From NCBI GenBank assembly GCA_949126835.1, contig OX421495.1:24899233-24963232 (forward strand): a DNA stretch of 64,000 nucleotides, written 5' to 3'. The first letter of the stretch is position 1. The number at the start of each line of letters is the position of its first letter. The DNA is from Anisus vortex. Taxonomy: Eukaryota > Mollusca > Gastropoda > Planorbidae. A model generated the notes under the pieces. The model did no database searches, had not been told where the DNA came from, and was given only the letters and a program-made list of their open reading frames with translations. The translations under genes and the position numbers were made by a program. Positions 1 to 37,999 of this stretch are shown here, piece by piece.

Positions 1-25894
<25,894 letters not shown>

Positions 25895-27180
25895 GTTTGT
25901 TGGGTGTGTTCACTTTAATGTTTGCTGGACATTGTCTGTTTATGAAATGAGAAAATAGTGATCAGATATAGGTGACACTCATAAAAAAAAGTACTATAAA
26001 CTGTGTGACACCAATGATTTTTTTTATTTCAAATGATCCAGATACTAATATGCAAAAAGTATACATAGGCCTTTGCTGAGTATAAAGAATGAAAACATGT
26101 TGTATTCATACCATGTCCAAATAAAACCCAAAGTAGCGTTTATTAGAGGATCTCTATATTGATCTAGATGTGTTCATCAATCAATGCACTGTTATTTTCC
26201 TATGGCAACAGCAGTTCATATTTTTTTGGTAGATAGATGAAAGAATTTTAAAATGTATGTGGAGTAAAATGGGGAAGGAGGGGGGTGACATAGACAACTG
26301 AGTATACCTATTAGGTTGATACTGTATTCAGATGTTTCAAGCAACTACTTTATAACAAAAAAACTTAATCATGTTTAGATACAATGCTTATAATTTAATA
26401 AATTCTTATAATTTAATAATCGTTTTGACAGTAGCATAATTAACAAAGAAGCTGTTAATGTTTGCATAGAGAATTGTTGTTTTTTTGTTTGGGAGAAATA
26501 ATTTTTACAAATTAATATGAACTTTCAGAGAGCCGATGCTAAATACATAAACTGAGTACCCTTAAATTAGATGTCACTTTTTTTTTTCATTCTTCCAAAA
26601 AATGTATACTGTCATGTATATTCTCTTATATTAACGCATGCACTCGCATGTTAACTTGCCTTAGTATTAGTAAGCACTTAAAACGTTATAAACATTAAGG
26701 ATCAAACTTTTAGCAGATAATCATTCCAATCTGATTGAGAAAATTTTTTTATTTCCACATGCTTTATTAACCCACATTCCCCAGAGTTTATTCACATCTT
26801 TAAATAATCGTTTTACTCAAAAGGCTATTCATCACCTATTGCTTATATCATTGTCATTTTTTTTAAATAAATAAAAATCTTTTACTACAAGATAATAACT
26901 TACGGTATGTGCAATTTTATAGCGACTAACAAATAGAATTATTGATATTAAAATTAAATAGATATCTATATAAGCATAAATCTATAGTATATTTAAACCA
27001 TATTCTTATATATTTGCAAAGTTCACGCACTTGGGACCACTGTCTTTTTTCTTTCATCAATTTTTAGATCTTGTTCTATTCAAAATTCAACAATAGCACT
27101 TTGATAGATTACAATTAGTTAAGTTTCCATTAAAAACAACAGCTGACCAATAACTTTATTATTCATACCAGTAAGGCATT

Positions 27181-28002
27181 GAAACAATGCATGGGGCAGT
27201 ATTACTTTTCCTTTTTCAAGAAAACAATGCATGGGGCAGTATTACTTTTCCTTCAAGAAAACAATGCAGGGGGCAGTATTACTTTTCCGTCAAGAAAACA
27301 ATGCATGGGGCAGTATTACTTTTCCTTAATGAAAAAAATGCATGGGGCAGTATTACTTTTCCTTCAAGAAAACAATGCATGGGGCAGTATTACTTTTCCT
27401 TCAAGAAAACAATGCATGGGACAGTATTACTTTTCCTTCAAGAAAACAAAGCATGGGGCAGTATTACTTTTCCTTCAAGAAAACAAAGCATGGGGCAGTA
27501 TTACTTTTCCTTCAAGAAAACAAAGCATGGGGCAGTATTACTTTTCCTTCAAGAAAACAAAGCATGGGGCAGTATTACTTTTCCTTCAAGAAATCAATGC
27601 ATGGGGCAGTATTACTTTTCCTTCAAGAAAACAAAGCATGGGGCAGTATTACTTTTCCTTCAAGATAACAAAGCATGGGGCAGTATTACTTTTCCTTCAA
27701 GAAAACAAAGCATGGGGCAGTATTACTTTTCCTTCAAGAAAACAAAGCATGGGGCAGTATTACTTTTCCTTCAAGAAAACAAAGCATGGGGCAGTATTAC
27801 TTTTCCTTCAAGAAAACAAAGCATGGGGCAGTATTACTTTTCCTTCAAGAAAACAATCATGGGGCAGTATTACTTTTCCTTCAAGAAAACAAAGCATGGG
27901 GCAGTATTACTTTTCCTTCAAGAAAACAATGCATGGGGCAGTATTACTTTTCCTTCAAGAAAACAATGCAGGGGGCAGTATTACTTTTCCTTCAAGAAAA
28001 CT
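27181..28002. repeat. 37-bp minisatellite, about 22 copies
   Basis: Unit ATGGGGCAGTATTACTTTTC+CTTCAAGAAAACAAAGC, 37 bp, very uniform. Overlapping open frames of up to 294 codons arise from the repeat because no unit carries a stop. Not regarded as coding. Confidence 0.95.
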
Positions 28003-31000
28003 TTGAATGTAAACAATAAAGTCAAGAGTCCCTCACTTATCTTGTTTCTCCCCATGGGACAAGTGAAATAGTGTTCACAACTTTCCCAATCCCTGGCCTA
28101 CAAGGGAATAGTGTAATCAGTACAATGCCTAGCCACCTTTACTTTCCTTGAGAACAAATAAAATCCTGGGCTACCGTAAAAAAAAAAAGCTGATGATACT
28201 TTCAAAATCGGTTATTGATTTTGAAACCGGTTATCAATTTTGAAACCGATAAATTGGATTTCTGCTCTTTTTTTTTTAATTTAACAGTCCTAATTATAAC
28301 TATGAAGAAACATAATAATAACTGTTACATGTTATTACAAAGCATTTATAGTAGGATCAGGGGCGAAGCCACAGGTGGGGCCCCCCCTGGAAAAAATTTC
28401 TGGCTTCGCCCCTAAATAGGATTAGATATTTACAGGTATACGCAGTTTCATTACAATATTATATTTAAAAATACATAGGAACTACGAAATCAAATTTAAG
28501 TCTATAGTCTAGGTATAACTGCTGTCACTATTTTAATGGTTGTTAACTCTGATGATTTAGTAGTAGTTCACACCATGTGAACCAGAAGCACATAAAGATA
28601 CCTCAAACTAGTGAAATTGTGAAGTATGAATAAAAAAAAAATTGTAAAATTGGACAATAAGTGTTTCATCCATTCTGGAGATTTGATCATAACATTATTA
28701 TTTGGATACCCAATATAAAGAGTTGAAATTTTGGTGATATGATTTAACATTTTTTAAATGACGGAAAATGTCTGAGAAAAAACTAAATTTTAAGGAAGTC
28801 TACATTTTTATGATCAGATACGATAATTTGTAATTCCCTAATGCTTCACACCTAATTTTTTCTAGGTCAATCTCTTTAATATATATATATACAATTGCGT
28901 CAACTCACTTTATCTGGTCTAAATGTATGCTACATGAGAAAATACGGTCAATGGTCTTAAAATATGCTTTTGACCCAATAAGAATACACCTATGACAAAT
29001 TACAGGTACCCAGGTTTGAGATTAGCTAGTCATAGATAACGAAGCTAATGGTTTTTTTAAATTCTTTTCCATATTTACTACACCTATATACTCAGACCTG
29101 CCTACTTGAAGTTGTTAAAATTTTTCATAACGTGAACTAAATTTAAGAATTTGGATAGAAAATTCATATAGGCCTAATCAAATTTATTTTGAAATAGCTA
29201 ATACATATTTTAACCGTTCAATCAATGCTAAGAAAGAGCCTGCTCCATAAATTAAATCGACCTATACTATATTTTCAGCGCTGCCGCAAGGATTATAATA
29301 TGCTATAAAAGACTGAAGCTAAGAGATGGAGGGTATTAGAATATGTTTTATGTAATGTTTTATTTCTGTGCCCCCTGGAGCAATGTAAAGACAGTTCCTT
29401 GGAAATGCATTAAAATTGGGTAATTGTGGCCAACTTTTATAATTACATCTATGTGTGCATGCTTTTTTAATCTAAAGAACAACAACTAGATAGTCAAAAG
29501 ATGATGTAGGCCTAATTCATAGCCGACACAACAACAAAGACACGCTAAAGCTGCACCTGGAAAAAGAACAATTGGCCCAGGAAAGAAAGTTCAGAAGTAT
29601 TTTTATTATTTATGGCGCACGGTAGTCGAGAGGCAAAGCGTTCAACTGGTGATCCAATGGTCCTGGGTTTGAATCCTGGTGCAGGCTAGGATAATTTCCC
29701 AGGATTTGAGGGTGTTCCTGAGTCTACCCAGTTCTGATGGGTACCTGACCTTAGTTGGGATAAAGTAAAGGCAGCTGTGCATAGTGCTGGCCACACATCA
29801 CCTAGACACGGAAATTGGGGAAATTGCTTCACCGACCCTATGGATCAATTTGGTCCGATGGGATACTTTACTTTACTATTTATAATTTATGCACTATATT
29901 TTCTGATGTTTTTGTGATTATGCCAGATGAGAATTTTGTTTGCAAAATTGCCAACCCAAACCTTTTGACTTTAATCACACTTTTCTGAGCCTAAAACTAA
30001 ACTGCAAAAAAAAAAGGCTATCCAAAAAGAAATATAGACCTATACTACCTAAAGCCTACTTTTCCTAAACCCTACTGACCAAGTTCCTATATAGTGTAAA
30101 GTGGCATAGCTATGGTGAAAGTGAATAAGAAAAGCCTATTTCAACCTATTTCTGTTTTAAATTTTAGAATATAAGATGGCAGTAGATCAGTAGACTTAGT
30201 TAACTTAGTAATTAGTAAACTACTGGACTAGTACTTCTAGCTTTTAACTACTAATATCTATAGTCTAGTAGAGTAGGCTACTAGAGTCAGAGTACTAGTG
30301 TAGCCTGTAGGCTACTAATACTACTATTAGGCCTATTTACTATAAATATTTTGCATAGCCTAATCCTAATCATTAGACTATTAATGCCTAATAATATAAT
30401 AAATATAACTCAGCTACGTGTTTTTTATCATATAAAAATTACCTTTCTAGGCTTTTAGTTGGCTTCTTATCAATAAGGCTAGTAGTTTAGTAATCACTAC
30501 TGTAGATGTAACCGTGCGATGTGTCGACTGTGTAGTCACTGCAGTCTCAGGGTCGTGAGTAGTAAGTAAGAGTCAGATTGAATGAGATTGCAATTTAAAC
30601 GATTTTAGTCTTAAATTATAGGCCTACTCCCACTTTCAATAAATCTTTATCGTAAAATATATATATATAAATAGAACTGTACGTATCTAAGGCAGTAAAG
30701 TTAGTAACTACTCATCTGTAGATTTTTACACTTTCAACTCTCTAGAAAGTGCAAGTGTCACTCAACACAAGATTATGATTATGATAAAGATCATTTGGTG
30801 TCTAGGTCTAGGCCTAGTCCTAGGATAGGGCTTTTCGCCTATTTAAAGCCAGTTCTTTTCGTTTCATAAATAAATACAACTCAGGTAAAAAAAATGAGAA
30901 CGATCATAAAAAAACTAAATTCTGGAAATTTTTATTTCTTTTCGAAAACTACAACCCAAGAAAGAAAAATTCATTCATGAATCCACTTTTGTTTGATTAA

Positions 31001-32649
31001 TTAACACCCATTGAGTTGTCAGCATAAACATGGCGGACATTTCTCACATATTCGCGCACATACAACGAGAAGTTGTACTCAGTATCGGAGTTTCCCCAAT
31101 CCGTTTTACTATTTCATCTGAATATTTATTTGTATTAAAAATTATTGTATTGTTGCAAAGCTCCACGTAAAGGTTCATTACTACATAATGTTTATGCAAA
31201 AGAATTGAAACATTAAAGCATTGACATTTCTACTATTTATCTTCATCATTTGTAGCCCTGTATAAGCATACAAGTTATAGTATTATAGCCTTTATAAGAC
31301 CACCCCCATTATTATCGATGGCTACAATGCCAATGCACGTGCATTATAAGTAGGCCCTAGGCCTATAAGGGCTCCTTCAATTTTCTTAATTTATGCTAGC
31401 CCAAACGCCAATGGTCTACATAAAAAGTAGATAGATGAACTATGTCCTCTAATATTCATTTTAATCTCAAACAAAGTTTTAAACAAGCTATTTTTAGGAC
31501 TGGTAGATTTCTATAGAAATGAAAAGCAAATTATTATAGCAAAAGGGGGGGGGGGGAGTTCGCTGACGCCAGTATGATCTTGTGTGTGTGTGGTGGGGGG
31601 TGGGCCATGCAACAATTAGGGAAAGTGTAAACAAATGGGGGGAAAAAAGATGGATCTGCAAAATTATGAAAACTAAAAGAAAAGCTGAAAAAAAATGCTA
31701 AAAAATTGTTATAGGCCTAGCCTAGATTACCAAATTGAGCTTTTAAATTTGTATTAAGCTTAGTCTAAGCTATACCAGTAGCCTAATACTTTTGAAACGG
31801 ATTTATATATAACTGTATCATCAGGCCACATTTAACCCAATTAGACATATAGGCCTAAGCTTATGCTACTACTGAATGCGCCCCCTCCCCAAACTCCGTT
31901 AGCATTTTAGCAGAGAAGGTGCACAAAAATCAATTGATGAAAGCAAAGATATGCCTATATTTGCATCATTTTCGATTGCGCTCTCATGACTTATCGCACA
32001 TAGTCCTGCTGATTAAAAGTCGTCGTTGACCTAGAGCAGCTCACGGAAAAGGCAACCACAAGATCAGATGCATTTGTTAATTCTTGACTCGATACTTCGT
32101 TAAGATTTTTTTTTCTGAGCACTTTTGTACCCTAAATCTGTTTTCCCAGTAATCAATGATTCCCTGAAGTATCTTCAAACAAAATGACTGGATCTATAAT
32201 AAAAACCCGTCACGCTTACAGCCTTCTTGTGAACAGAGAAAAGATGGTGGACAGTGGACAGATGGGCGAATCCAAAACAATTATGTGCTCTGAAATGGCG
32301 ATAAGCATTGCAACATCGGCATCCGCAAGTAGAAACGAATGAATGGTGAATGGTTGAATGATGCAGTGCTATGAGTTGAGATTTAATGTTCTGTGCCAAA
32401 TAGACCTACAGGTTAACTGAAGAAATATATAGCAGATTTCGTGATTTCCATTATAAGTAGGCCTACTTAAAAATCTTGCAAAACAAATATGCTTTTTTTT
32501 ACACCACCAAATACGCTTGATAATATTCATTTTATCATCTTGGCGTAGTTGATGAAGATATAGAAAAAAAAAGAGGAATTAATTGCCGAAAGGAAGAAAT
32601 TGCAGTAGGCCTATAAGCTTAGAAGCTTCGGGGAACAACAATATTGATT
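28003..32649. other. Intergenic DNA between KLC and eIF5
   Basis: AT-rich sequence with one SINE (29611-29877), a foldback of about 50 bp at 28357-28410 (GGGGCGAAGCCA...TGGCTTCGCCCC) and no recognisable gene. ATGGCGGACATTTC at 31031 resembles YY1-type promoter sequence, but I see no exon next to it. Confidence 0.5.
29611..29877 (+). mobile_element. tRNA-derived SINE, plus orientation
   Basis: A box GGTAGTCGAGAGG, B box GGTTTGAATCC, body AGTCTACCCAGTTCTGATGG...TAAAGTAAAGGCAGC...TTCACCGACCCTATGGATCA, tail GGGATACTTTACTTTA. The best-preserved copy of the family here. Confidence 0.85.
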
Positions 32650-32657
32650 AACCTGCT

Positions 32658-34018
32658 TAGGGTTGCCAGAGGTCCGGCAAAGGAGGACATGTCCTCCTTT
32701 TTACCCCTGTGTCTTCCGTCCGACAGGCAAAGCTCACAACCCTTAAAATGTCCGGCTTTTGTAGGCCAAAGGTTTTAAAAGTCATTAAGCTTTGTGCACT
32801 TTTTATGTTCTTATTTACTCTCAATAAGCGGCTGGGTCGGGTAAAGCAAAACACATATATTATTTAGAAGGAAATGTAATGAATTATCGATTGTTTTATC
32901 TAATTTCTAATGAGTTGTTAGGTTCATTGTCCACCGATCTTCTATTTCCCCACCTTACCTACCATTGCACACATACATTCAAATTGACCTAGGTAACAGC
33001 TTTATTGTTACAAGAGATAGATCTAGCCGGAGATAAATTTTACGCTAGTGACTCACAATAACATTGTGAATCTAATCAAAAGTTTAGGGCAAGTTTTGGA
33101 GTGAAGGTCCTATTTCCAGAACTATTCAGCCACATAGGGAAACTTTTGTCCTAGTTTACAAATTGAATGGTTCAATTAATTAAGAAAGTGAAAATTACGC
33201 TAAAACCATTGAGAAGTTTATTCAATTTCGTTGTAATTTTTTGTCGTGAAATTATTTGACCAATATTGTAATCTCAAATTTCTCAAATCATTTGTAAAAG
33301 AAAAGAATGAACAGTTTTTTTTCAAAGACTCTTGCATGAGCAGTGGGGTTAATTTTTTTTTCAAAGTTTCCCAAATGCAAGTTGCTTTTCATAGTTACTA
33401 AAAATTGCCGAACTTTTTTTCTGTATCCCTGAACACAATGGCATTGTGGAAAGAGTGTTCTCATTGATAGGCCTAAACGCTCAATGGACAAAAGAGAGAA
33501 ACACTCTCAGTGAACTCTATAAAGGGCAACATTCTTACAAAGTAGCCTACCGTACAACTTGACAAATATCACATGTGAACAGTTTATACATTTGTGCCTG
33601 CTAACAAGGATCTTCTGCAAAAAGTTGGCTCGTCAGAGAAATATGTTGTTTAATTAAGAAAGAGGATGATATATATTAACTTCAGAATTGACTGTTTATT
33701 TTCAAATAATATAGGCCTATAGTATTGTTAAATTGCATTTTGAAAAAAAACAAGTAAATTGAATTCGTATTTAATTAACTTTTTTTTTACAATACTTTTC
33801 TTGTTTAATTTAGCTTACCAATAGATAATTATAATATATTGGCAACCATTGTAGTAAAATTATACTGATTGCTAGTTAATTCCGCTTTCAATTGAAAAAA
33901 TTAATTAGATTTAAATGAAAACTCAATGTGTCATCCTTTGGTACCCATGTGTCCTCCTTTGTCCTCCTTTTTGTCTCTCTGTGTCCTCCTTTTGGTACCC
34001 ATGTATCTGGCAACCCTA
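32658..34018 (+). mobile_element. Degenerate hAT transposon with 8-bp TSD
   Basis: Bounded by the 8-bp duplication AACCTGCT (32650-32657 and 34019-34026) and inverted ends TAGGGTTGCCAGA. Subterminal GGAGGACA/TGTCCTCCTTT motifs occur at both ends. The interior (about 33430-33530, plus strand) still encodes NGIVERVFSLIGLNAQWTKE then RNTLSEL, the C-terminal dimerisation segment of hAT transposases. Most of the transposase is deleted or decayed. Confidence 0.88.
33430..33540 (+). pseudogene. hAT transposase C-terminal fragment
   Basis: Short open stretch with the ERVFS...W...RN.L pattern typical of the hAT C-terminal dimerisation domain. Upstream frames are broken. Remnant within the element at 32658-34018. 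Confidence 0.75.
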
Positions 34019-34642
34019 AACCTGCTGTACTTTTGAACTTCATAAAGAGATACCGAGGTAGTCTACCATTGGGGATTGCGCATCTTCCTTACACGAGCTA
34101 TTATATAGCGTTACCAGCTGCGAGCGCTCTTAAATATAGAACTATTTCATACATTCAAAGTTTAAATTTCTAACTTTCTGGAAACAAATTGTATGAGGTA
34201 AAAATTTATAAACATCAGTGGCGTACCCAAGATTGCGATGTGGTGTGGCAAAAGTGCAAGGCAGAAAAGGTGGAGAGCAACTATTATGTATAAAGTGTGT
34301 GGGGGGGGGGGGGCAATAATGCAGGAAGGAAGTGTAGGAACGGTGGAAATAGAAGACTTATCTTCAACCGGTGTACATTGCAATATTCCCATAAACTGTT
34401 GATCAAACAACTAGATCTAACATTGTATCAAAATATCGACAGTAGTGAAACACAAAATTCGATTCATTAAATATTTCTATGATATTAATTTTAAAAAAAA
34501 TATTGTTAAAATCCTCGGATTGAACAAAAATGGGGGGGGGGGGGGGGGAGGATATAGGCTAGCCTACATCAAAGCACGCACCATCAAAGGTAGTGCATAC
34601 TGATGCGCTCCTCATTACAGTCAATGCTCCATATAATTCCCA

Positions 34643-34774
34643 GTGTCATTTGGAGAGCACTCATTTGAATTTGTGGCTCTTTCTATATGGAACAGCTTGT
34701 CTCAGACACTGAGAGATTATGAGACAAAGAGTCTTTTAAAAAAAAGATTTTTAAGACATTTCTCTTTAACTAAT
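34643..34774 (+). pseudogene. Non-LTR retrotransposon RT tail remnant
   Basis: About 44 codons reading VSFGEHSFEFVALSIWNSLS then QTLRDYETKSLLKKRF. The ALSIWNSLP-x-x-LR pattern is usual at the very C-terminus of jockey/CR1/RTE-type reverse transcriptases. No other part of the element is nearby. Confidence 0.6.
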
Positions 34775-35120
34775 CTATGTAGGCTATAGGCATACATATA
34801 TATAGTGTATGCAGTAATCATTATTCAATTATTAGTAACTTGAAGTCAGTCGCACGAAGCAATGTTTTGTGAATTTAATAGATCTATAAAGGATATTTTA
34901 AAAGACTGAAATTATATGCCATTCTAGTGAATCAATAGGGCTTTTAAAATGCGCACTATAAATTTAAGTAGGCCTAGGCTATATGTAATAGAAAAAAAAA
35001 GTTACAAAGTTATTTTGGGGGTTATGATAATATAAGGGGGGTGAATGTGGATGAAAATTAGATAGTATATTAGCCTATATATAATGTCTGTATGGGCCAA
35101 GTTTCAGATAGACTCTAGAC

Positions 35121-35899
35121 CAGCGGTTCCCAATCTGTGGGTCGCGACCTCATTGGGGGGTCGAACGACAATTTCAGGAGGGGGGGGGGGTCGCCTCTAG
35201 GACCATCGGAAAACACATTATCGCTGTTGTATAATCATACTTATATAGATCATTGAGAAGGTGGCAGGGTTGGGCCATAATGTACTGATGCGGACCAGCC
35301 AACATATGTAGAGGGCAAATACTTTGTTGAAAGCAACAGCATTGGCGGTGGCAGGGTTATTGGTCCATAATGTATAGGCTACTTATGCGGACCACCAACA
35401 CACGTTGTAAAGTGCAAATACCTTATACTTTGTTGAAAGCAGCAGTAGGCCTACTGGCGGTAAAACGACACTCCATAAATATATTGGGAATTAGGGTGGA
35501 TGCTGTTTGGTCTATTATTTTTAGCTGTGGTTGATGTGAATACTGCCCCTCCCCTTGTTATGCTAATACTAATAGATATGTAAAAAAATAACAACAATAT
35601 CGGGAATGGTCAATCCTTAAATAGCTAGAAATTAATATTTCACTAGCCTATATATAGGCCTATTATTATATATTATTTTTGTGACTAATCACTATAGACC
35701 TAATATGTTTTGAAGGCTTAACAATAAAGATAGGCCTTCATCTTGCATATCACATTTATACTACAATTCATAACAGTGATAACAGTAGCAAATTACAGTT
35801 ATAAGGTTGCGACGAAACTTTTTTTTTTATGTTTGGGGGTCGCCACAACATGAGGCGCTGTATTAAGGGGCGCGGCATTAAAAAGGTTGGGAACAACTG
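35121..35899 (+). mobile_element. SPIN-like hAT transposon, non-autonomous
   Basis: 779 bp with 8-bp duplications CTCTAGAC at 35113-35120 and 35900-35907. The left end CAGCGGTTCCCAATCTGTGG+GTCGCGACC...GGGGGTCGAACGAC...GGTCGCC and the right end TTCATAACAGTGATAACAGT...GTTGGGAAC follow, from memory, the termini of SPIN (Space Invaders) hAT elements. The interior carries a partial tandem duplication (GCGGACCA...GCAAATAC) and no intact transposase. Confidence 0.75.
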
Positions 35900-36439
35900 C
35901 TCTAGACTCTAGATAGAATGAAGGGAAGGTCGCCTTTCAGAATTATGTAGCCTACCTATTATAATAATAAATAGAAGGCCTAACAAGTTTTGTGAAGTTA
36001 AGATAACAATAAAAAAGCCAAGGTTGGCAATCGCCAAAGTAATGACATTTTTAATTTTTGTTTAGTGGGGGGTGGGGGATAATAATAAAAATGTATCCGT
36101 GCACTTGCATATTTTACCCAAAATATATTAAAATTTGCACTGTAGGCATATTATAATACAATATAGACTAAAATTAATGAATTATTCCCGGAAACATTAA
36201 TTGATGCCTTTTTCTGGCTGTGAGAGTTATCATGCCGGCTGTTTGCTACGTCATGACACGATAATTTATTAATTTCCCAATTGATGAAATTACTTAAAAT
36301 TTGTTGTAATCAATACAAAAAAAAGTTTTTTTTTTCCAAACATTCATTTTTTGAAGGATATTAAACTATTTTGTATCCAAAAGAAAAATTTATAGATTTC
36401 TCCACGATAGGCTAACGACACGAAGTGTTTTTATTTGAC

Positions 36440-36548
36440 TGATTGGTTGAATTTTGACGATTCGGAAATCTAACTTCAGTCTACCTCAATGTAAATTACA
36501 CAACATCCGGGTAAGCACACGGCACAAACGTTAAGATCGAGACGGTTG
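36440..36548 (+). promoter_or_regulatory. Probable eIF5 promoter / 5' non-coding exon
   Basis: Consensus donor GGTTG|GTAAGTTG at 36549 ends a probable non-coding first exon. A second donor (CCGG|GTAAGC) lies at 36511 and a third (AACG|GTAAGC) near 36806, so alternative leaders are possible. Start sites cannot be fixed from sequence. Confidence 0.5.
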
Positions 36549-37758
36549 GTAAGTTGACTATGTATCCCAGTAGTCGTTTATGTTCAAATACCATATTGTA
36601 AAATAATACATTTTAATATTATCTACAATGAATTTATAAAGCAAACACATCTTGAAATCTATCCACACGCAGACAACTTGTCATTCAATTTTTCAAGCAA
36701 ATCAACGCCTTTTTATAAGGGCCTCAAATCTTGGCCAACTGCCATCAGTTTGCTGATATAACGCAGATCAAGACAGCATTTTTATGACTTTATCGAGTCA
36801 AAACGGTAAGCGTTAACTCAATTCTGATTTATACCCTTTTAGAATTTTGTCTAGTCGGTATTATGATATCAAGAAAACTATATTTTGACAAGGACAAATA
36901 TTTTTAACGTGTCATAATGTCCCAGACATCCGCCATTTTCTCTACCGGATGGCACTAGCCTAGTCTGAATCTGTTAGGCACGTTGCAATTCTCAAACAGA
37001 AGGAATTATGAGATGTACAGACTGCAACATCTTTCCTAATTGATTAATAGTACCTGATTAGTTATGAGTGGACATTATTTAACCAGTTATTCCACATATT
37101 TCACCGAAAATGTATTTGGACAATTGTATTTTAGAACAAAGTAACTAGACTAGTCTAGGTAGGCCCAATTCAATGACAAAAGAAATGTAAATATTGTAAG
37201 TAGCCTAGTCTAGATCTAGTCTAGATTCTAGTTCAGTTGTAAATTACTTCATTTTTGGACATTTTTTTTTTTCATCGACGATTTTTCAAAAGTTTGAAGT
37301 GTAAGTAAATATTAAAGTTTACATGTCCACTGGCTGTATTTTTTTTCAACACAAATTTGTTTGTAAACCCCAAAATTTGACAATTGAAAGTTTCAAGCTA
37401 TAATTTGGTAATGGTTTGACAATAATTTGAATAATATGGCATATGGCAGTGTCAACAACATATGTTTATAATTGATAATGATAATGAATTGTATTTGTAT
37501 AGCCTAAGCCTAGGCTATCCATTTAATATTTATTTAGCTGTTGATTTTTTGTTCTTTGATAGTTTGTATTTGTATGCTTAGCCTTAAGCCTATTCATAAA
37601 AATTCAACCATTGACAAATGTTTTTAGCATTTAGACTAGTTAAAGTAAATAGTATATATAATATATTTCTATCAAAGAACACTTGGTTCTATGTTTAATG
37701 ATTTGTTTCAATGAACATTTTTGTATTTATAAATGAATATTTGCTTAAATTTTTATAG
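36549..37758. other. eIF5 leader intron, no gene seen
   Basis: AT-rich interval between the putative leader exon and the ATG-containing exon. A CCGCCATTTTC motif near 36930 could be a promoter element. Otherwise unremarkable. Confidence 0.5.
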
Positions 37759-37835
37759 AGCCCTTGGTGTGGCACTCAGATATCATTGAGTCAAAATTAT
37801 TGGCACATAGAAGTGACACCACTTCCAACGCGTAT

Positions 37836-37994
37836 ATGAAGTTCACAGTCCACCAGAAACATCTGAGTAAAGTTGACAGCAGTATTCATAGGAAAAGAAG
37901 ACCAATATTTATAAACAGTCGGCAACCATGTCTTTTAACATTGACAGAAGCAACACTGACCCTTTCTACCGCTATAAGATGCCTAGGCTCATAG
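37836..37994 (+). promoter_or_regulatory. Overlapping uORF of eIF5 (52 codons)
   Basis: The first ATG in the 5' UTR exon (37836) has a poor context (T at -3, A at +4). It opens a 52-codon frame that runs past the eIF5 ATG (37928) in another frame and stops at TAG 37992-37994, inside the first coding exon. eIF5 mRNAs of other animals are known to carry inhibitory poor-context uORFs through which eIF5 limits its own translation. The same arrangement is visible here. Confidence 0.75.
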
Positions 37995-37999
37995 CTAAG
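37928..37999 (+). CDS. EIF5: eIF5 coding exon 1
   Basis: 24 codons: [20 protein letters not shown] then LIAK. Contains Arg15 of the GAP active site. Donor AAG|GTATAG. Preceded in the same exon by 5' UTR from about 37759. Confidence 0.97.

Noticed and set aside
27179..28071. Overlapping 275- and 294-codon plus-strand frames
   Set aside because: Result of the stop-free 37-bp minisatellite; the same peptide is read in all three frames.
34210..34420. CAGTGGCGTA-type MITE starting at 34218
   Set aside because: A single end similar to those at 25243 and 57510, but no matching right end or target duplication was found.
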